From Pseudomonadota bacterium (GTDB lineage Bacteria > Pseudomonadota > Gammaproteobacteria > Steroidobacterales > Steroidobacteraceae): 64,000 nucleotides of DNA. Within the stretch, counting starts at the first letter, position 1, and every line of letters begins with the position of its first letter. The stretch is from positions 2,852,001-2,916,000 of the forward strand of contig JBBCGI010000001.1 of assembly GCA_037200975.1 (NCBI GenBank), in the 5' to 3' direction. The notes beneath the pieces are model-generated. The model was not told the origin of the DNA. It searched no databases and worked only from the letters and a program-made list of their open reading frames with translations. Position numbers and translations under genes: made by a program. Shown one piece after another: positions 1 through 9,098 of the stretch.

Positions 1-2975
1 AACTCCGCGCCGATTGTCAGGAACACCTGGCGGCCGAGCGCATCGTAGGCCTGCGGCCACGTGTTGCCGTTGCACGGACCGGTCGGACAGGTGCTGCTGC
101 CGTTGAGCGGCGGATCCTTGTCGAGCAGGTTGTTCGCGCCCAGGCGCACGGTGTACTTCTCGAACAGCGTCACCGCAGCCGACAGGTCGACGTAGCTGCG
201 CGCTCCCAGCACCTGGTCGGTGGGCAGCGGACCTGTGCTGAGCTCACCGAACAATGCGAGGTCGGGGCTGAACTCGATGTCGCGTTTCGCCTCACCGTAA
301 TAGCGCCACCCCAGGCTCACGTCGATTCCGCTCCACGGCGTCGTCCAGGTGACATCCGCCTTGTGGCGCCACTCGGCGACCGGCGCGCCATTCGGAGTGC
401 CCGAAGTGCAGATGCCGCCGTACAGACCGACGCAGTCGTAGCTGAAGCCGCCGCCCAGCGTGGTCTCGAACTTGTCGAGATACGTGCCGACCATCGACAG
501 GCGCAGCTTGCCCGCATTCCCGATTTCGAAGCCGTAGCTCACGTCGACATCCACGCCGCTGGTTTCGATCTTGCCGAGATTCTCGAGCGTGTCGACGACG
601 AAGCCCCCGGTGGACTCCCACAACGATCCCTGCGGATCGCGATTGACCTTGCCGCAGGCCGTCGCATCGGCGGTCAACGCGCAGGTCAGCAGTGTCAGGT
701 CCGCGTTCGGTTGCTGGATCGGGTCGTCGATCTTGATCGAGTACCAGTCCAGGTTCACGCGCAGCCCGGGCGCAAAGTCCGGCTGCAATTCGATGCCGAA
801 GGAAATCGTGTCCGCTTCCTCCGGTTTCAGATCGGCATTGCCGCCGATGAACCCGTTGTACTGCGCGGCCGGGTTGGCCTCGAGGTTGCCATACTGGCCG
901 GCGGTCACGCCCGTGTTGGCGCACTGCTCGGGTGTGAGGCCCGGGTCATCGCCGGTGCAGGGATCGATCGTGCCGTCGAGCGACACCTGCTGCGTCGCGA
1001 ACAACTCGTAGATGTTAGGCACGCGCACGGCGTGCTGAAAACTGCCGCGCAGGCGGATCGAGTCGATCGGCGACCATTCGAGGCCAGCCTTGTACGTGTT
1101 GGTGCTCGCCTCGAACCCACCCGAATAGTCCGAGTAGCGATAACCGAGCTCCGCCGACAGCGACTTGGTGATCGGCACGCGGCCCTCGAAGAAGATTTCC
1201 TTCGCGTTGTAGGAACCCGCGAGTGGCAGGGTCGCGCCACCTTGCCCGGCGCCATCGCCGGCGATGTAGTTGCCGTCCGGCTGGAAGTCGGTTTCGACTT
1301 CGCGGTATTCGGCGCCGATGTTGATCATCACGCCGTCCTCGGCCGAGCCGAATTTGAGGCCGTACTGACCGAGGTCGCCGGTGAACGAGGTCTGCACGAC
1401 GCGCTCGGTGACTTCACCGACCGAGATCAGCGGAATCTGTACGTAGTCGAGTTGCGCCTGGTCGATGGCGCCGGGTGTGTACACGTTGTACGGAACGCAC
1501 AGCGGGTCCGTTCCGTTCACGGCCGAGCGGCACGCCGGCTGGCCGGTGAGCGGATCGGTGATGACATCGAGAGCGCGGCCCGTGCGCGCGATCGAGAAGT
1601 CATTGTTGTACGTGTTGCTGATGCGCGAGGTTCCCTGGAACAACGACGCGTCGTAAGTCCACGCTCCGGTCAGCGCTCCCTTGACACCGATGCCGCCGCG
1701 GTACGCCTCGTGATTCAATTCCTGCGCGCGGCCGCCGCCTTCTATGTTGCGGCGGCGGAATTCGATCTGCGTATCGTCGTCTGCGGTGAGGCCGAAGTCG
1801 CCGCAGAATGCCGCGAATTCCGCGTCGCCCCACAGCGGGTTGGCGCAGCTCACGGTGTATTTCTGCAGGAAGATTCCGCTCGGCGCGATCTGGGAATTCG
1901 ATTCGTCCTTTAGGAACATGAACTCGCCGTAAACCTCAGCGTGTTCGTTCATCTCGAAATTGAGGAAGGTGCCGGCGGTGTAGCGCTGATTCGGGCGCTG
2001 GTAGTAATTCAACGGGCCGAAGTTGTACGGAATCGGAGTGCCTTCGCCGAAGTTGAAGTCTTCGTCGTACGTGTAGTTCGTGACGAAGGGATGCAGCGGA
2101 TCGTTCGGGTCGACCGAGCGGAAGCGGACCGGGAACGCGGTACTCGACCCGCCGCATTCGAACGTATCGCCCGAGTTGTAGGTGCAGGAGCTGTAGTCGT
2201 ACGAGCTCTGCAGCACCGGGTCGGTATCGCGATACGTGGCGTAGAACGTGGCGTTGCCGCGGTCGTCCGCGAAATTCGAACCGACCGTGAAAGAGAACGT
2301 CTTGTCGTAGCCGCGGTTGACGGTGCCGCCCGGCAGTTGATAGCCGGCCTCTTCGACGACCTCCTGCGACTTCTTGTCGTCGTTCCTGTGGTTGTAGAAG
2401 CTGTAGCCGCCGTTGATCCGCACGCCTTCGAACTTCCTGTTGATGATGAAGTTCACCACACCGCCGACCGCATCGGCGCCGTACACGGACGAAGCGCCGC
2501 CGGTCAGCAGCTCGACGCGCTCCACCAGTGCCGTCGGGACCATGTTGATGTCCGAGGCGAAGCCGGTGCTCGTACCCGAACTACCCGGATCGCCCGGGCC
2601 AAGACGGCGGCCGTTGATCAGCACCAGCGTGCGATTGGAGCCGAGGCCGCGCAGGTTGACGGTCGCGGTACCGTTCGATCCGTTCGAAACATTGGCGCCC
2701 TGCGAGGAGAACACCTGCGGAAGTTCGTTGATGATGTCTTCGATCGTGCTGCGGCCCGTGCGCGCGACCTCTTCGGCCGTCATCGACGTGACCGGGCTGA
2801 TGCTCTGCAGATTCGGCGAGACGATGCGCGATCCGGTCACGACGACGGTTTCGACCACATCGGCATTTTCGGCGGCTTGATCCTGCGCCACGGCGCTGGT
2901 GATTCCGCCGGTCACGCAGGCACCCATGAAGAGTGCGCGGCGAACGGCGCGGGCGATCTCGGAGTTGTGAGTCAC
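1..2975 (-). CDS. TonB-dependent outer-membrane receptor (last residue(s) cut by window edge)
   Basis: Energy-coupled outer-membrane receptor importing a substrate that cannot be named from sequence. Translation from a GTG at 2975, preceded by a CAGGAGA ribosome site, gives about 991 residues: a signal peptide to about residue 30 (ending SAVAQ), a VVVTGSRI segment at 44-51, a plug domain with NLRGLG, LVLINGRR and SSVYGADAVGGVVNFI motifs, and a long beta-barrel with the RxPNIYELF-type signature near two thirds. At the left edge the frame reads LGRQVFLTIGAEF, the usual aromatic C-terminus of this family, so probably only the stop codon is missing. It is divergent from a TPR-sulfotransferase, a pairing often seen beside such receptors in Proteobacteria. 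Confident in the family, not in the ligand. Confidence 0.93.
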   Translation of the reverse strand, partial: MTHNSEIARAVRRALFMGACVTGGITSAVAQDQAAENADVVETVVVTGSRIVSPNLQSISPVTSMTAEEVARTGRSTIEDIINELPQVFSSQGANVSNGSNGTATVNLRGLGSNRTLVLINGRRLGPGDPGSSGTSTGFASDINMVPTALVERVELLTGGASSVYGADAVGGVVNFIINRKFEGVRINGGYSFYNHRNDDKKSQEVVEEAGYQLPGGTVNRGYDKTFSFTVGSNFADDRGNATFYATYRDTDPVLQSSYDYSSCTYNSGDTFECGGSSTAFPVRFRSVDPNDPLHPFVTNYTYDEDFNFGEGTPIPYNFGPLNYYQRPNQRYTAGTFLNFEMNEHAEVYGEFMFLKDESNSQIAPSGIFLQKYTVSCANPLWGDAEFAAFCGDFGLTADDDTQIEFRRRNIEGGGRAQELNHEAYRGGIGVKGALTGAWTYDASLFQGTSRISNTYNNDFSIARTGRALDVITDPLTGQPACRSAVNGTDPLCVPYNVYTPGAIDQAQLDYVQIPLISVGEVTERVVQTSFTGDLGQYGLKFGSAEDGVMINIGAEYREVETDFQPDGNYIAGDGAGQGGATLPLAGSYNAKEIFFEGRVPITKSLSAELGYRYSDYSGGFEASTNTYKAGLEWSPIDSIRLRGSFQHAVRVPNIYELFATQQVSLDGTIDPCTGDDPGLTPEQCANTGVTAGQYGNLEANPAAQYNGFIGGNADLKPEEADTISFGIELQPDFAPGLRVNLDWYSIKIDDPIQQPNADLTLLTCALTADATACGKVNRDPQGSLWESTGGFVVDTLENLGKIETSGVDVDVSYGFEIGNAGKLRLSMVGTYLDKFETTLGGGFSYDCVGLYGGICTSGTPNGAPVAEWRHKADVTWTTPWSGIDVSLGWRYYGEAKRDIEFSPDLALFGELSTGPLPTDQVLGARSYVDLSAAVTLFEKYTVRLGANNLLDKDPPLNGSSTCPTGPCNGNTWPQAYDALGRQVFLTIGAE

Positions 2976-3226
2976 GGTAATCTCCTGAAACTTTTGATGA
3001 ATTGGAAAGCGTGTCGCCGCGCAGCCGACGGTCAGTCGTTGCGCTTCAACAACTAGTCCCCTTGTACGACGCATGCATTAATTGCCGATCCTAGTGGCGA
3101 AATAGTAAACACTGTTGTTAAGGTACAACGCTTCGGTCTGGCGCAAATGTTCGACGGCTCGTCGACTCTTGCCGATCAGATAGACGTCACGGCCGTCTCA
3201 TACCGGTCGATTTCCTGCCAACGGAA

Positions 3227-4885
3227 TTGCCGCTGATGAATTCATCAACCGATGTCGGAACGCTGCGCGCGGTCAGGGACGCGCTGCGGGAATCCGGCGC
3301 CAGCGTTGCCGCCGAACTGGCGCAACGCGCCATCGGTCAGGGCACGGTGCATCCGTTCCTGTTCAACGTGGTCGCGTTACAACTGGAAGCCGACGGGAAG
3401 TTGTCAGACGCCGCGGAGAACCTGCGGCGCGGTCTCGCGCTGGCCGACGACGACGTGGGTTGCCTGCATGCGCTCGGTCTGCTTGCGCTGCGGCTCGAGG
3501 AGCCGGACGAGGCGCGCGCCTGTTTCGAAAGGGTCGTCGAGCTGCGGCCGGAATTCGCGCCTGCCCACGTCGGCCTGGGCCAGGCACTGGAAACCGCGGG
3601 ATTACTGCCGGCGGCCGAGGCGCGGTTCAAACATGCGCTGGCGTTGCAGCCGGGCAATCTGCTCGCCGAAGCGGGGCTCGCGGCCATTCTCGGGCGGCGC
3701 GGCGCGCATGCCGCGGCGCGCGAGTGCGCGCATCGCGTCCTGTCCGCGCAGCCTAACTATCCGCCCGCCGCGCTGGTGGCGGCCGAATCCGACATCGCGC
3801 TCGGCGAAGCCGCCCGGGCCGAAACCGCGCTGCAGCGCCTGCTGGCGGATCCGCGACTCGACGCGGTGGAGCGCTCGCTGGCCTTGAGCGTCCTGGGAGA
3901 TGCATTCGACCGGCAACGGCGCGAGGCAGAGGCGTTTGCCACGTATGCGGAGTCGAACCGCCTGCGGCACGCACACTACGCACCCAGGTTCGGCGCACGC
4001 GGCACCCTGCAGTACGCCAATGACCTGCGTGCCTGGTTCCGCAGACATCCGCCGCGCGATCTGCTGTCTCTGGTGCCACCCGAGTTGCCGCCTTCGCCGG
4101 CGAGCGGACACGTCTTTCTGATCGGATTCCCCCGATCCGGCACGACGCTGCTCGAGCAGGTGCTGGCGGCCCACCCGTTCGTGGCAGCGCTCGAGGAGCG
4201 CGAGACATTGGCGGAGGCCGTGCGCGAGTTCATGCGGACTCCGGCCGACCTCGCGCGGCTCGGCCTCGCGACCGAAGCGCAGCTTGCTCCGCTGCGTGAA
4301 AACTACTGGCGGCGCGTCGCGCAGGCCGGTGTCGTCCTGCAGGGCAATGTGTTCGTCGACAAACATCCGCTCAACGGGCTCAAACTACCGCTCATCGCGC
4401 GGCTGTTCCCCGGGGCGCGCATCGTGGTCGCCTTGCGCGATCCCCGCGACGTCGTCTGGAGCTGTTTTCGCCGGCGCTTCCGCATGAGCGCGCCGTACTA
4501 CGAACTGCTCACGCTCGAAGGAGCTGCCGGTCTGTATGACGCGGTGATGGATCTGACCCAGGAATTGATTCCCGCGCTGCAGCTGCGCGCGTATTCCATC
4601 CGGCTCGAAGCGCTGGTTGCCGACTTCGATCGTGAAGCCGCGGGTGTTTGCGATTTCCTCGGCCTCGAATTCAACCCGCAGATGCGTGAATTCGCGGCAC
4701 GCGCCCGCGGCGTGGCGACGGCGAGCGGCGCGCAGATCGCGCGCGGGCTCAACACCGCGGGCACGGGTGAATGGCGCCGATATGCCACGCAGCTCGCCCC
4801 GGTCCTGCCGGTGCTCGAGCGATGGGTCGCGCACTTCGGCTACGGGGCGGCCACGGGCGCCGCCCCCTCGAAGCCGACTGGTTAG
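3227..4885 (+). CDS. TPR-repeat sulfotransferase family protein
   Basis: Predicted PAPS-dependent sulfotransferase fused to N-terminal TPR repeats. Residues about 40-220 form helical TPR-like repeats (for example ALGLLALRLEEPDEARACFERV). The sulfotransferase domain begins near residue 295 with GFPRSGTTLLEQ; PRSGTT at 302-307 is the 5'-phosphosulfate loop, and RDPRDVVWS about 105 residues later is the 3'-phosphate motif. The open frame starts at TTG 3227, with an in-frame ATG at 3236; neither has a strong ribosome site, so the start is uncertain by three codons. It is divergent from the TonB receptor across about 250 bp and its stop overlaps the convergent OmpA gene by 4 bp. The acceptor substrate is unknown. 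Confidence 0.88.
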   Translation: MPLMNSSTDVGTLRAVRDALRESGASVAAELAQRAIGQGTVHPFLFNVVALQLEADGKLSDAAENLRRGLALADDDVGCLHALGLLALRLEEPDEARACFERVVELRPEFAPAHVGLGQALETAGLLPAAEARFKHALALQPGNLLAEAGLAAILGRRGAHAAARECAHRVLSAQPNYPPAALVAAESDIALGEAARAETALQRLLADPRLDAVERSLALSVLGDAFDRQRREAEAFATYAESNRLRHAHYAPRFGARGTLQYANDLRAWFRRHPPRDLLSLVPPELPPSPASGHVFLIGFPRSGTTLLEQVLAAHPFVAALEERETLAEAVREFMRTPADLARLGLATEAQLAPLRENYWRRVAQAGVVLQGNVFVDKHPLNGLKLPLIARLFPGARIVVALRDPRDVVWSCFRRRFRMSAPYYELLTLEGAAGLYDAVMDLTQELIPALQLRAYSIRLEALVADFDREAAGVCDFLGLEFNPQMREFAARARGVATASGAQIARGLNTAGTGEWRRYATQLAPVLPVLERWVAHFGYGAATGAAPSKPTG

Positions 4886-6165
4886 TTCAGCACGCGCAGG
4901 ACGACGCGCCGATTGTCCTGGCGCCCGGCATCCGTGGTGTTGCTCGCGATCGGCTGCCGCTCACCGTAACCGCGCGAGGTCAGCGTGTTCGCCACGCCGC
5001 CATCCTGCAGGTACTTGAGCACCGTCGCGGCGCGCCGCGCGGACAGCTCGAGATTGTAGGCGTCCGAGCCGCGGCTGTCGGTGTGACCGGCAACCTCGAT
5101 CCGGATATCCGGATATCGCTTGAGTGTCGCGATGGCGCCTTCGAGCACCGGAATGCTTTCCGGCAGCAGGTCGGCCTTGTTGGTCTCGAACACCACGCCG
5201 GGTAGTTTGATCTCTTCCTTGAACGAGCAACCGATGGCGTCCACGCGATCGCCCTTGGGCGTGTCCGGGCACTTGTCCGCGCTGTCGACGACGCCGTCTG
5301 CGTCGCTGTCGAGTTCGCAACCCTTCTCGTCGACCTTCGCGCCGGCGGGTGTGTTGGGGCACTGGTCACGGCTGTCACCGACCCCATCGCCGTCGCTGTC
5401 GAGTTCGCAGCCGGTGGCATCGACCTTGGCGCCCGCGGATGTGCCCGGGCATTTGTCGATGTCGTTGGTCACGCCGTCGCCATCGTCATCCTGCGGCAGC
5501 GGGCAGCCGTTGCTGTCGACCGCGGTGCCGGCCGGCGTGTTGGGGCACTTGTCCAGATCGTCGGTGACGCCGTCGCCGTCGGTGTCGAGCACGCGGCGCA
5601 CGGGTGTACCGCCCCACGCAAACTGGATGCCGAGACCGGCGACGTAGTCGACGGGATTGTCGACCGAGGACTTGTGATCCGTGATGCTGCGGCGCGCACC
5701 CAGGTCGGCGCGCAGCTGGATGGCCGTGCCGTCGCTGCGCGGAGCGCCGAGATCGATCAACAGGCCGACGCCGTACAGCGCGGCGAGATTGGAATCGTCA
5801 TCGCCCGGGCTCTCGTCGCTCTTGACGTGTCCGACTCCGACGCTGAGAAAGGGATTCACGCGGCCTTCGCGATAGAACACGCGATTGAGCGACAGCGCGA
5901 GGCCGCGCAGGTCCAGCGAGGCGTTCCCCGGCTGGTCGTGTTTGGACGCGAAGCCCGACAGCTGCAGATCCCAGTCCGGATTGAGCGTGCGGCCGAATGC
6001 CAGCGTGTAACCGGCGTCGTCGTCCGCGACGCGTGCGTCATCGAGCCACAGTGCATTGACCTCGGGAGCGATGTACCAGCTGCCAACCGGCGCGCCAGCC
6101 GATGCAGTTCCGGTCGTGAATGCGGCGGCGCACGCTGCCAGCATCAGAGTGCCGATTCTCTTCAT
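4882..6165 (-). CDS. OmpA family protein with thrombospondin type 3 repeats
   Basis: Outer-membrane, peptidoglycan-associated protein. Signal peptide residues 1-23 (ends GTASA), a beta-barrel of about residues 25-190 ending GIQFAWGG, then four acidic repeats at about 194-314. Each repeat carries a DxDGDGVxDxxDxCPxTPxG-type motif and a closing VDxxGC, as in thrombospondin type 3 calcium-binding repeats. The C-terminal OmpA domain (about 320-427) contains GHTDSRGSDAYNLELSARRA, which binds diaminopimelate in this family. The ATG at 6165 is preceded by GGGGAG. Its 3' end overlaps the convergent sulfotransferase gene. A structural role tethering the outer membrane to the wall is inferred from the family. 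Confidence 0.93.
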   Translation of the reverse strand: MKRIGTLMLAACAAAFTTGTASAGAPVGSWYIAPEVNALWLDDARVADDDAGYTLAFGRTLNPDWDLQLSGFASKHDQPGNASLDLRGLALSLNRVFYREGRVNPFLSVGVGHVKSDESPGDDDSNLAALYGVGLLIDLGAPRSDGTAIQLRADLGARRSITDHKSSVDNPVDYVAGLGIQFAWGGTPVRRVLDTDGDGVTDDLDKCPNTPAGTAVDSNGCPLPQDDDGDGVTNDIDKCPGTSAGAKVDATGCELDSDGDGVGDSRDQCPNTPAGAKVDEKGCELDSDADGVVDSADKCPDTPKGDRVDAIGCSFKEEIKLPGVVFETNKADLLPESIPVLEGAIATLKRYPDIRIEVAGHTDSRGSDAYNLELSARRAATVLKYLQDGGVANTLTSRGYGERQPIASNTTDAGRQDNRRVVLRVLN

Positions 6166-6204
6166 GGTTTTGCTCCCCTAATAATCCCTGGTGAAGTGGC
6201 GGCG

Positions 6205-6231
6205 ATCATATCCGACACCCCCTTGCAGGGG
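6205..6231 (-). promoter_or_regulatory. Possible promoter and hairpin upstream of the OmpA gene
   Basis: On the minus strand a TATGAT -10-like hexamer lies at 6210-6205, about 40 bp before the OmpA-family ATG. No good -35 is visible. A short CCCCT/AGGGG hairpin (6219-6231) sits just upstream, in the gap after the DUF192 gene. Weak evidence. Confidence 0.3.
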
Positions 6232-6240
6232 ATATGAGCT

Positions 6241-6750
6241 CTAGTGAGTCAGGAGCGCGGAATGGATTACTCGTTGCCCCGGGTGCAGTCCGAGTCTGCG
6301 CGCCTCACCACCCGCAATTTCGAGCACCGCGAGCGCGGGATCCTTGCTGCGAATGATGTCAAGAGAATGTGGCTTCGTCTGTTCGACTATCTGCTGGATG
6401 TGGCCGCGCGCATCGATGAACACCATGTCGAGCGGGATGTAGGTGTTCTTCATCCACATGCTGATGGGCTGCGGCGACTCATGCACGAACAACATGCCGC
6501 GCAGGTCGGGCAGGCCGCGTACGAACATGAGTCCTTGCGACTGCCGTTGCGGATTGTCCGCCAGCCAGACCTGGAAAACATGTTTGACCTTCTTGCCCTC
6601 GCTGATTTCGAGCTTGCCGCTCGGAAATGACGCGAGGTCTTCGATCGGTCCGCTCTGCGCGAAGGCCCCCGCACCCAGGACGAGGCAGAACGCGCCGAGC
6701 AGCGCGCGGCGCAGCAGATCAGGGTGTCTTGGTTGTCGCATCGCGGTCAT
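6241..6750 (-). CDS. DUF192 family exported protein
   Basis: Small exported protein of the DUF192 family, whose biochemical role is not established. It has a signal peptide to about residue 32 (ends GAFAQ) and the family core QSQGLMFVRGLPDLRGMLF, MWMKNTYIPLDMVFID and a closing GEARRLGLHPGQRV. The start at 6750 has GGAG very close upstream; a second in-frame ATG at 6741 is possible. The 5' end overlaps the preceding gene on the same strand by about 32 bp, so the two are probably co-transcribed and perhaps translationally coupled. OmpA follows 75 bp downstream. Confidence 0.87.
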   Translation of the reverse strand: MTAMRQPRHPDLLRRALLGAFCLVLGAGAFAQSGPIEDLASFPSGKLEISEGKKVKHVFQVWLADNPQRQSQGLMFVRGLPDLRGMLFVHESPQPISMWMKNTYIPLDMVFIDARGHIQQIVEQTKPHSLDIIRSKDPALAVLEIAGGEARRLGLHPGQRVIHSALLTH

Positions 6751-7330
6751 CGTCTCCGAATTCTATGCGACCTGCAAAATCGAAACTGGTGAGGAAGACC
6801 CGCTCCCCGCGCGACAGGCTCGTGGCCGGCCCCAGGCAGAATCCGCGCGCCACCACGCGGTAGATGGCCCGGCCCTCGCCGAGCGTTTCAACGCGCTGCT
6901 GCATCAGTTTGTCCACCGTGCATTTGTCGTCGCCCTGAGTGGCGAAGACGCGTTTTTCGCCTTCGAACAGAATGGTGACGTTGGTGCGTAGCGCCTCGCC
7001 ATCGCGGCCTTCGCCGACGCCGCCGATGCCGAACACCATGCGGATGCGCCGCCCGTCGCCCCGGTCGGGGCCGGCGATGCTGACGCGTACGCCATTGCCG
7101 GAAGGCCTCGGGCCGCCTTCGCATTGCATCTGTGCGTTCTGCCAGTCGAGATCGAGTGTCAGCGCGCCGCGCATGCGCGCGCGCAGATAGCCGTCGCCCG
7201 CCGCGAAACAGCCGCCGTTGTCAGCCGCCGGGGCCGGCGCGTCGGACGAATTTGCAGGCGGAATGGCCGACGCGTCGTGAGTGAAAATGAGCGCCGCTGC
7301 GAGACCGAGATACCAAGCGCGATGAGGCAT
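6719..7330 (-). CDS. Exported protein of unknown function
   Basis: 203-residue protein with a clear signal peptide (MPHRAWYLGLAAALIFTHDASA) and no domain I recognise. The mature part contains paired cysteines (GGCFAAGDGYLRARMRG, QMQCEGG, DDKCTVDK, RGFCLGP), suggesting disulfides in the periplasm, and ends in a beta-rich FEGEKRVFATQGDD region. It is divergent from glgC with only 48 bp between starts and overlaps the DUF192 gene downstream. The codon pattern matches its neighbours and the reading frame is open throughout, so it is very probably a real gene. Confidence 0.75.
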   Translation of the reverse strand: MPHRAWYLGLAAALIFTHDASAIPPANSSDAPAPAADNGGCFAAGDGYLRARMRGALTLDLDWQNAQMQCEGGPRPSGNGVRVSIAGPDRGDGRRIRMVFGIGGVGEGRDGEALRTNVTILFEGEKRVFATQGDDKCTVDKLMQQRVETLGEGRAIYRVVARGFCLGPATSLSRGERVFLTSFDFAGRIEFGDDDRDATTKTP

Positions 7331-7352
7331 GCGTGTACGGTAGCACGCGCTC

Positions 7353-7358
7353 TATACT
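7353..7358 (+). promoter_or_regulatory. glgC -10 element (TATACT)
   Basis: TATACT lies 20 bp before the glgC ATG at 7379. A -35 at 7330-7335 (TGCGTG, 17-bp spacer) is poor. The implied leader is very short, with AGAGG at 7370-7374 as ribosome site. The divergent gene on the other strand starts at 7330. Confidence 0.5.
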
Positions 7359-7378
7359 GCAAAAAAACAGAGGTTCAG

Positions 7379-8641
7379 ATGGCCAAACGTCCCGCACGCG
7401 CAACTTCCGGCCGCTACGTGAGCCGGCTCACCAGCGGCACACTCGCCGTCATCATGGCGGGTGGTCGTGGTGAACGCCTCAAGGGACTCACCGAACATCG
7501 CGCCAAACCCGCGACGCCGTTCGGCGGCAAGTTCCGCATCATCGATTTCGTGCTGTCTAACTGCGTGAACTCCGGCATCCGGCAGATCACCGTGCTCACG
7601 CAGTACAAGGCGCAGTCGCTCATCCAGCACATCCATCGCGGCTGGGGCTACATGCGCGGCGAGTTCGGCGAGTTCGTCGAGGTGATCCCCGCGCAGCAGA
7701 AGACCGGCGCGCATTGGTATCGGGGCACGGCCGATGCGGTCTACCAGAACATCGACGTCATGCATTCGCATCGGCCGAAACACGTGCTCGTGCTCGCCGG
7801 CGATCACATCTACAAGATGGACTACGGTCCGATGATCGCCTACCACGTCGAGAAGGGCGCCGACATCACGGTCGGAGTGGTGGAGGTGCCGATCGTCGAA
7901 GCCAAGGAGTTTGGCGTGCTGACCGTGACGGAGTGGAATCGCGTCACGCGCTTCGTCGAAAAATCCCTGACTCCCGATCCCATGCCGGGCCGTACCGATG
8001 TCGCCCTGGCTTCGATGGGCATTTATGTGTTCAACCCGGAGCTGCTCGAGAAGCTGCTGCTCGAAGATGCCGCGGACGAGAAATCCAAGCACGATTTCGG
8101 CAAGGACATCATCCCCAAGGCCATCGAGAAGCTGCAGGTCTTTGCCTATCCATTTCGCGACGTTAAGACGCGTGCGCAGTCTTATTGGCGCGATGTTGGA
8201 ACAATCGACGCCTTCTACGAGGCGAATCTCGAGCTCGTCTGGGTCAATCCCGAACTCAACATCTATGACGAAGACTGGCCGATCTGGACCTACCAGGCGC
8301 AGACGCCGCCGGCCAAGTTCGTGCTCGATGAAGACGGCCGCCGCGGAGTCGCGATCAATTCGCTGGTGTCGGGCGGCGCGATCATCTCCGGCGCCACGGT
8401 TCGCGAGTCACTGCTGTTCTCGGGTGTACGCGTCGAGGAGCGCTCGGTCGTCGAACGCTCGGTCATCCTCCCTGACGTGCTGATCGGTCAGAACTGCCAG
8501 GTCCGCAACGCCATCATCGACGCGGGCTGCGAACTGGCGAGCGGAACGCGTATCGGCTTCGATCCCGCAGAAGACGCCAAACGTTTTCTCGTGACCGAAA
8601 AGGGTGTCGTGCTGGTGACGCCGGACATGCTGCATGCGTGA
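7379..8641 (+). CDS. glgC: Glucose-1-phosphate adenylyltransferase (ADP-glucose pyrophosphorylase)
   Basis: Makes ADP-glucose from ATP and glucose 1-phosphate, the committed step of bacterial glycogen synthesis, in the cytoplasm. From the ATG at 7379 (AGAGG six bases upstream) the product is 420 residues, the usual GlgC length. It shows the nucleotidyltransferase signature AGGRGERLKGLTEHRAKPATPFGG near residues 27-50, the VLAGDHIYKMDY motif, the glucose-1-phosphate segment VEKSLTPDP and a C-terminal left-handed beta-helix with hexapeptide-like repeats (SGATVRESLLFSGV). The open frame extends upstream to 7124 but that part is antisense to the divergent gene. glgA lies 0.4 kb downstream on the opposite strand. 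Confidence 0.96.
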   Translation: MAKRPARATSGRYVSRLTSGTLAVIMAGGRGERLKGLTEHRAKPATPFGGKFRIIDFVLSNCVNSGIRQITVLTQYKAQSLIQHIHRGWGYMRGEFGEFVEVIPAQQKTGAHWYRGTADAVYQNIDVMHSHRPKHVLVLAGDHIYKMDYGPMIAYHVEKGADITVGVVEVPIVEAKEFGVLTVTEWNRVTRFVEKSLTPDPMPGRTDVALASMGIYVFNPELLEKLLLEDAADEKSKHDFGKDIIPKAIEKLQVFAYPFRDVKTRAQSYWRDVGTIDAFYEANLELVWVNPELNIYDEDWPIWTYQAQTPPAKFVLDEDGRRGVAINSLVSGGAIISGATVRESLLFSGVRVEERSVVERSVILPDVLIGQNCQVRNAIIDAGCELASGTRIGFDPAEDAKRFLVTEKGVVLVTPDMLHA

Positions 8642-9098
8642 TCGCCTGCCGCGCCGGGCGGCTCTGCTCGCGATCGCGTGCCTTGCATTTGCCGGCTGCG
8701 GTGCGTTACCCAAACTCGAGGCGCCGAAGCTTTCGGTGGTGTCGATGAAGATGCAGAGCGCGGACATTTTTTCGCAACGGCTGCAGGTACGCATGCGCGT
8801 GCTGAATCCCAACGCGCGCGAGTTGCCGATCAAGGGCATCGAATACCGGATCGAGGTCAACGATGCGCAGCTGGCGCAGGGCCTGACCGACACACCTTTC
8901 GTGGTGCCGGCGATGGGCGAGGCGGAGTTCGATGTGCAGGTAACCGCGAATCTCGCCGGCGCTCTGGCCAAGTTCCTGGCGCGGCGCGGCGGATCGCAGG
9001 ACACGCTCGACTACCGGCTGATCGGCAGCGTCGCGTTATCGAGCGGCTTGCTGCGGCGGATTCCGTTCGATGAGCGCGGCAGCGTCAAGCTGAAGTAG
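8634..9098 (+). CDS. LEA type 2 / WHy domain lipoprotein
   Basis: 154-residue probable lipoprotein: N-terminal signal with lipobox LAFAGC (Cys near 22), then one WHy/LEA-2 domain with VRMRVLNPNARELPIKGIEYRIEVN, the typical start of this fold, and an alternating beta pattern to the end. It is probably anchored in the periplasmic face of a membrane; bacterial members are loosely linked to desiccation or stress tolerance. It overlaps the glgC stop by 8 bp, indicating translational coupling, and its 3' end overlaps the convergent glgA by 63 bp. Confidence 0.82.
   Translation: MRDRLPRRAALLAIACLAFAGCGALPKLEAPKLSVVSMKMQSADIFSQRLQVRMRVLNPNARELPIKGIEYRIEVNDAQLAQGLTDTPFVVPAMGEAEFDVQVTANLAGALAKFLARRGGSQDTLDYRLIGSVALSSGLLRRIPFDERGSVKLK

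Noticed and set aside
363-1913. A 516-codon plus-strand open frame
   Set aside because: It is a shadow of the TonB receptor on the minus strand, whose translation shows signal peptide, plug and barrel motifs.
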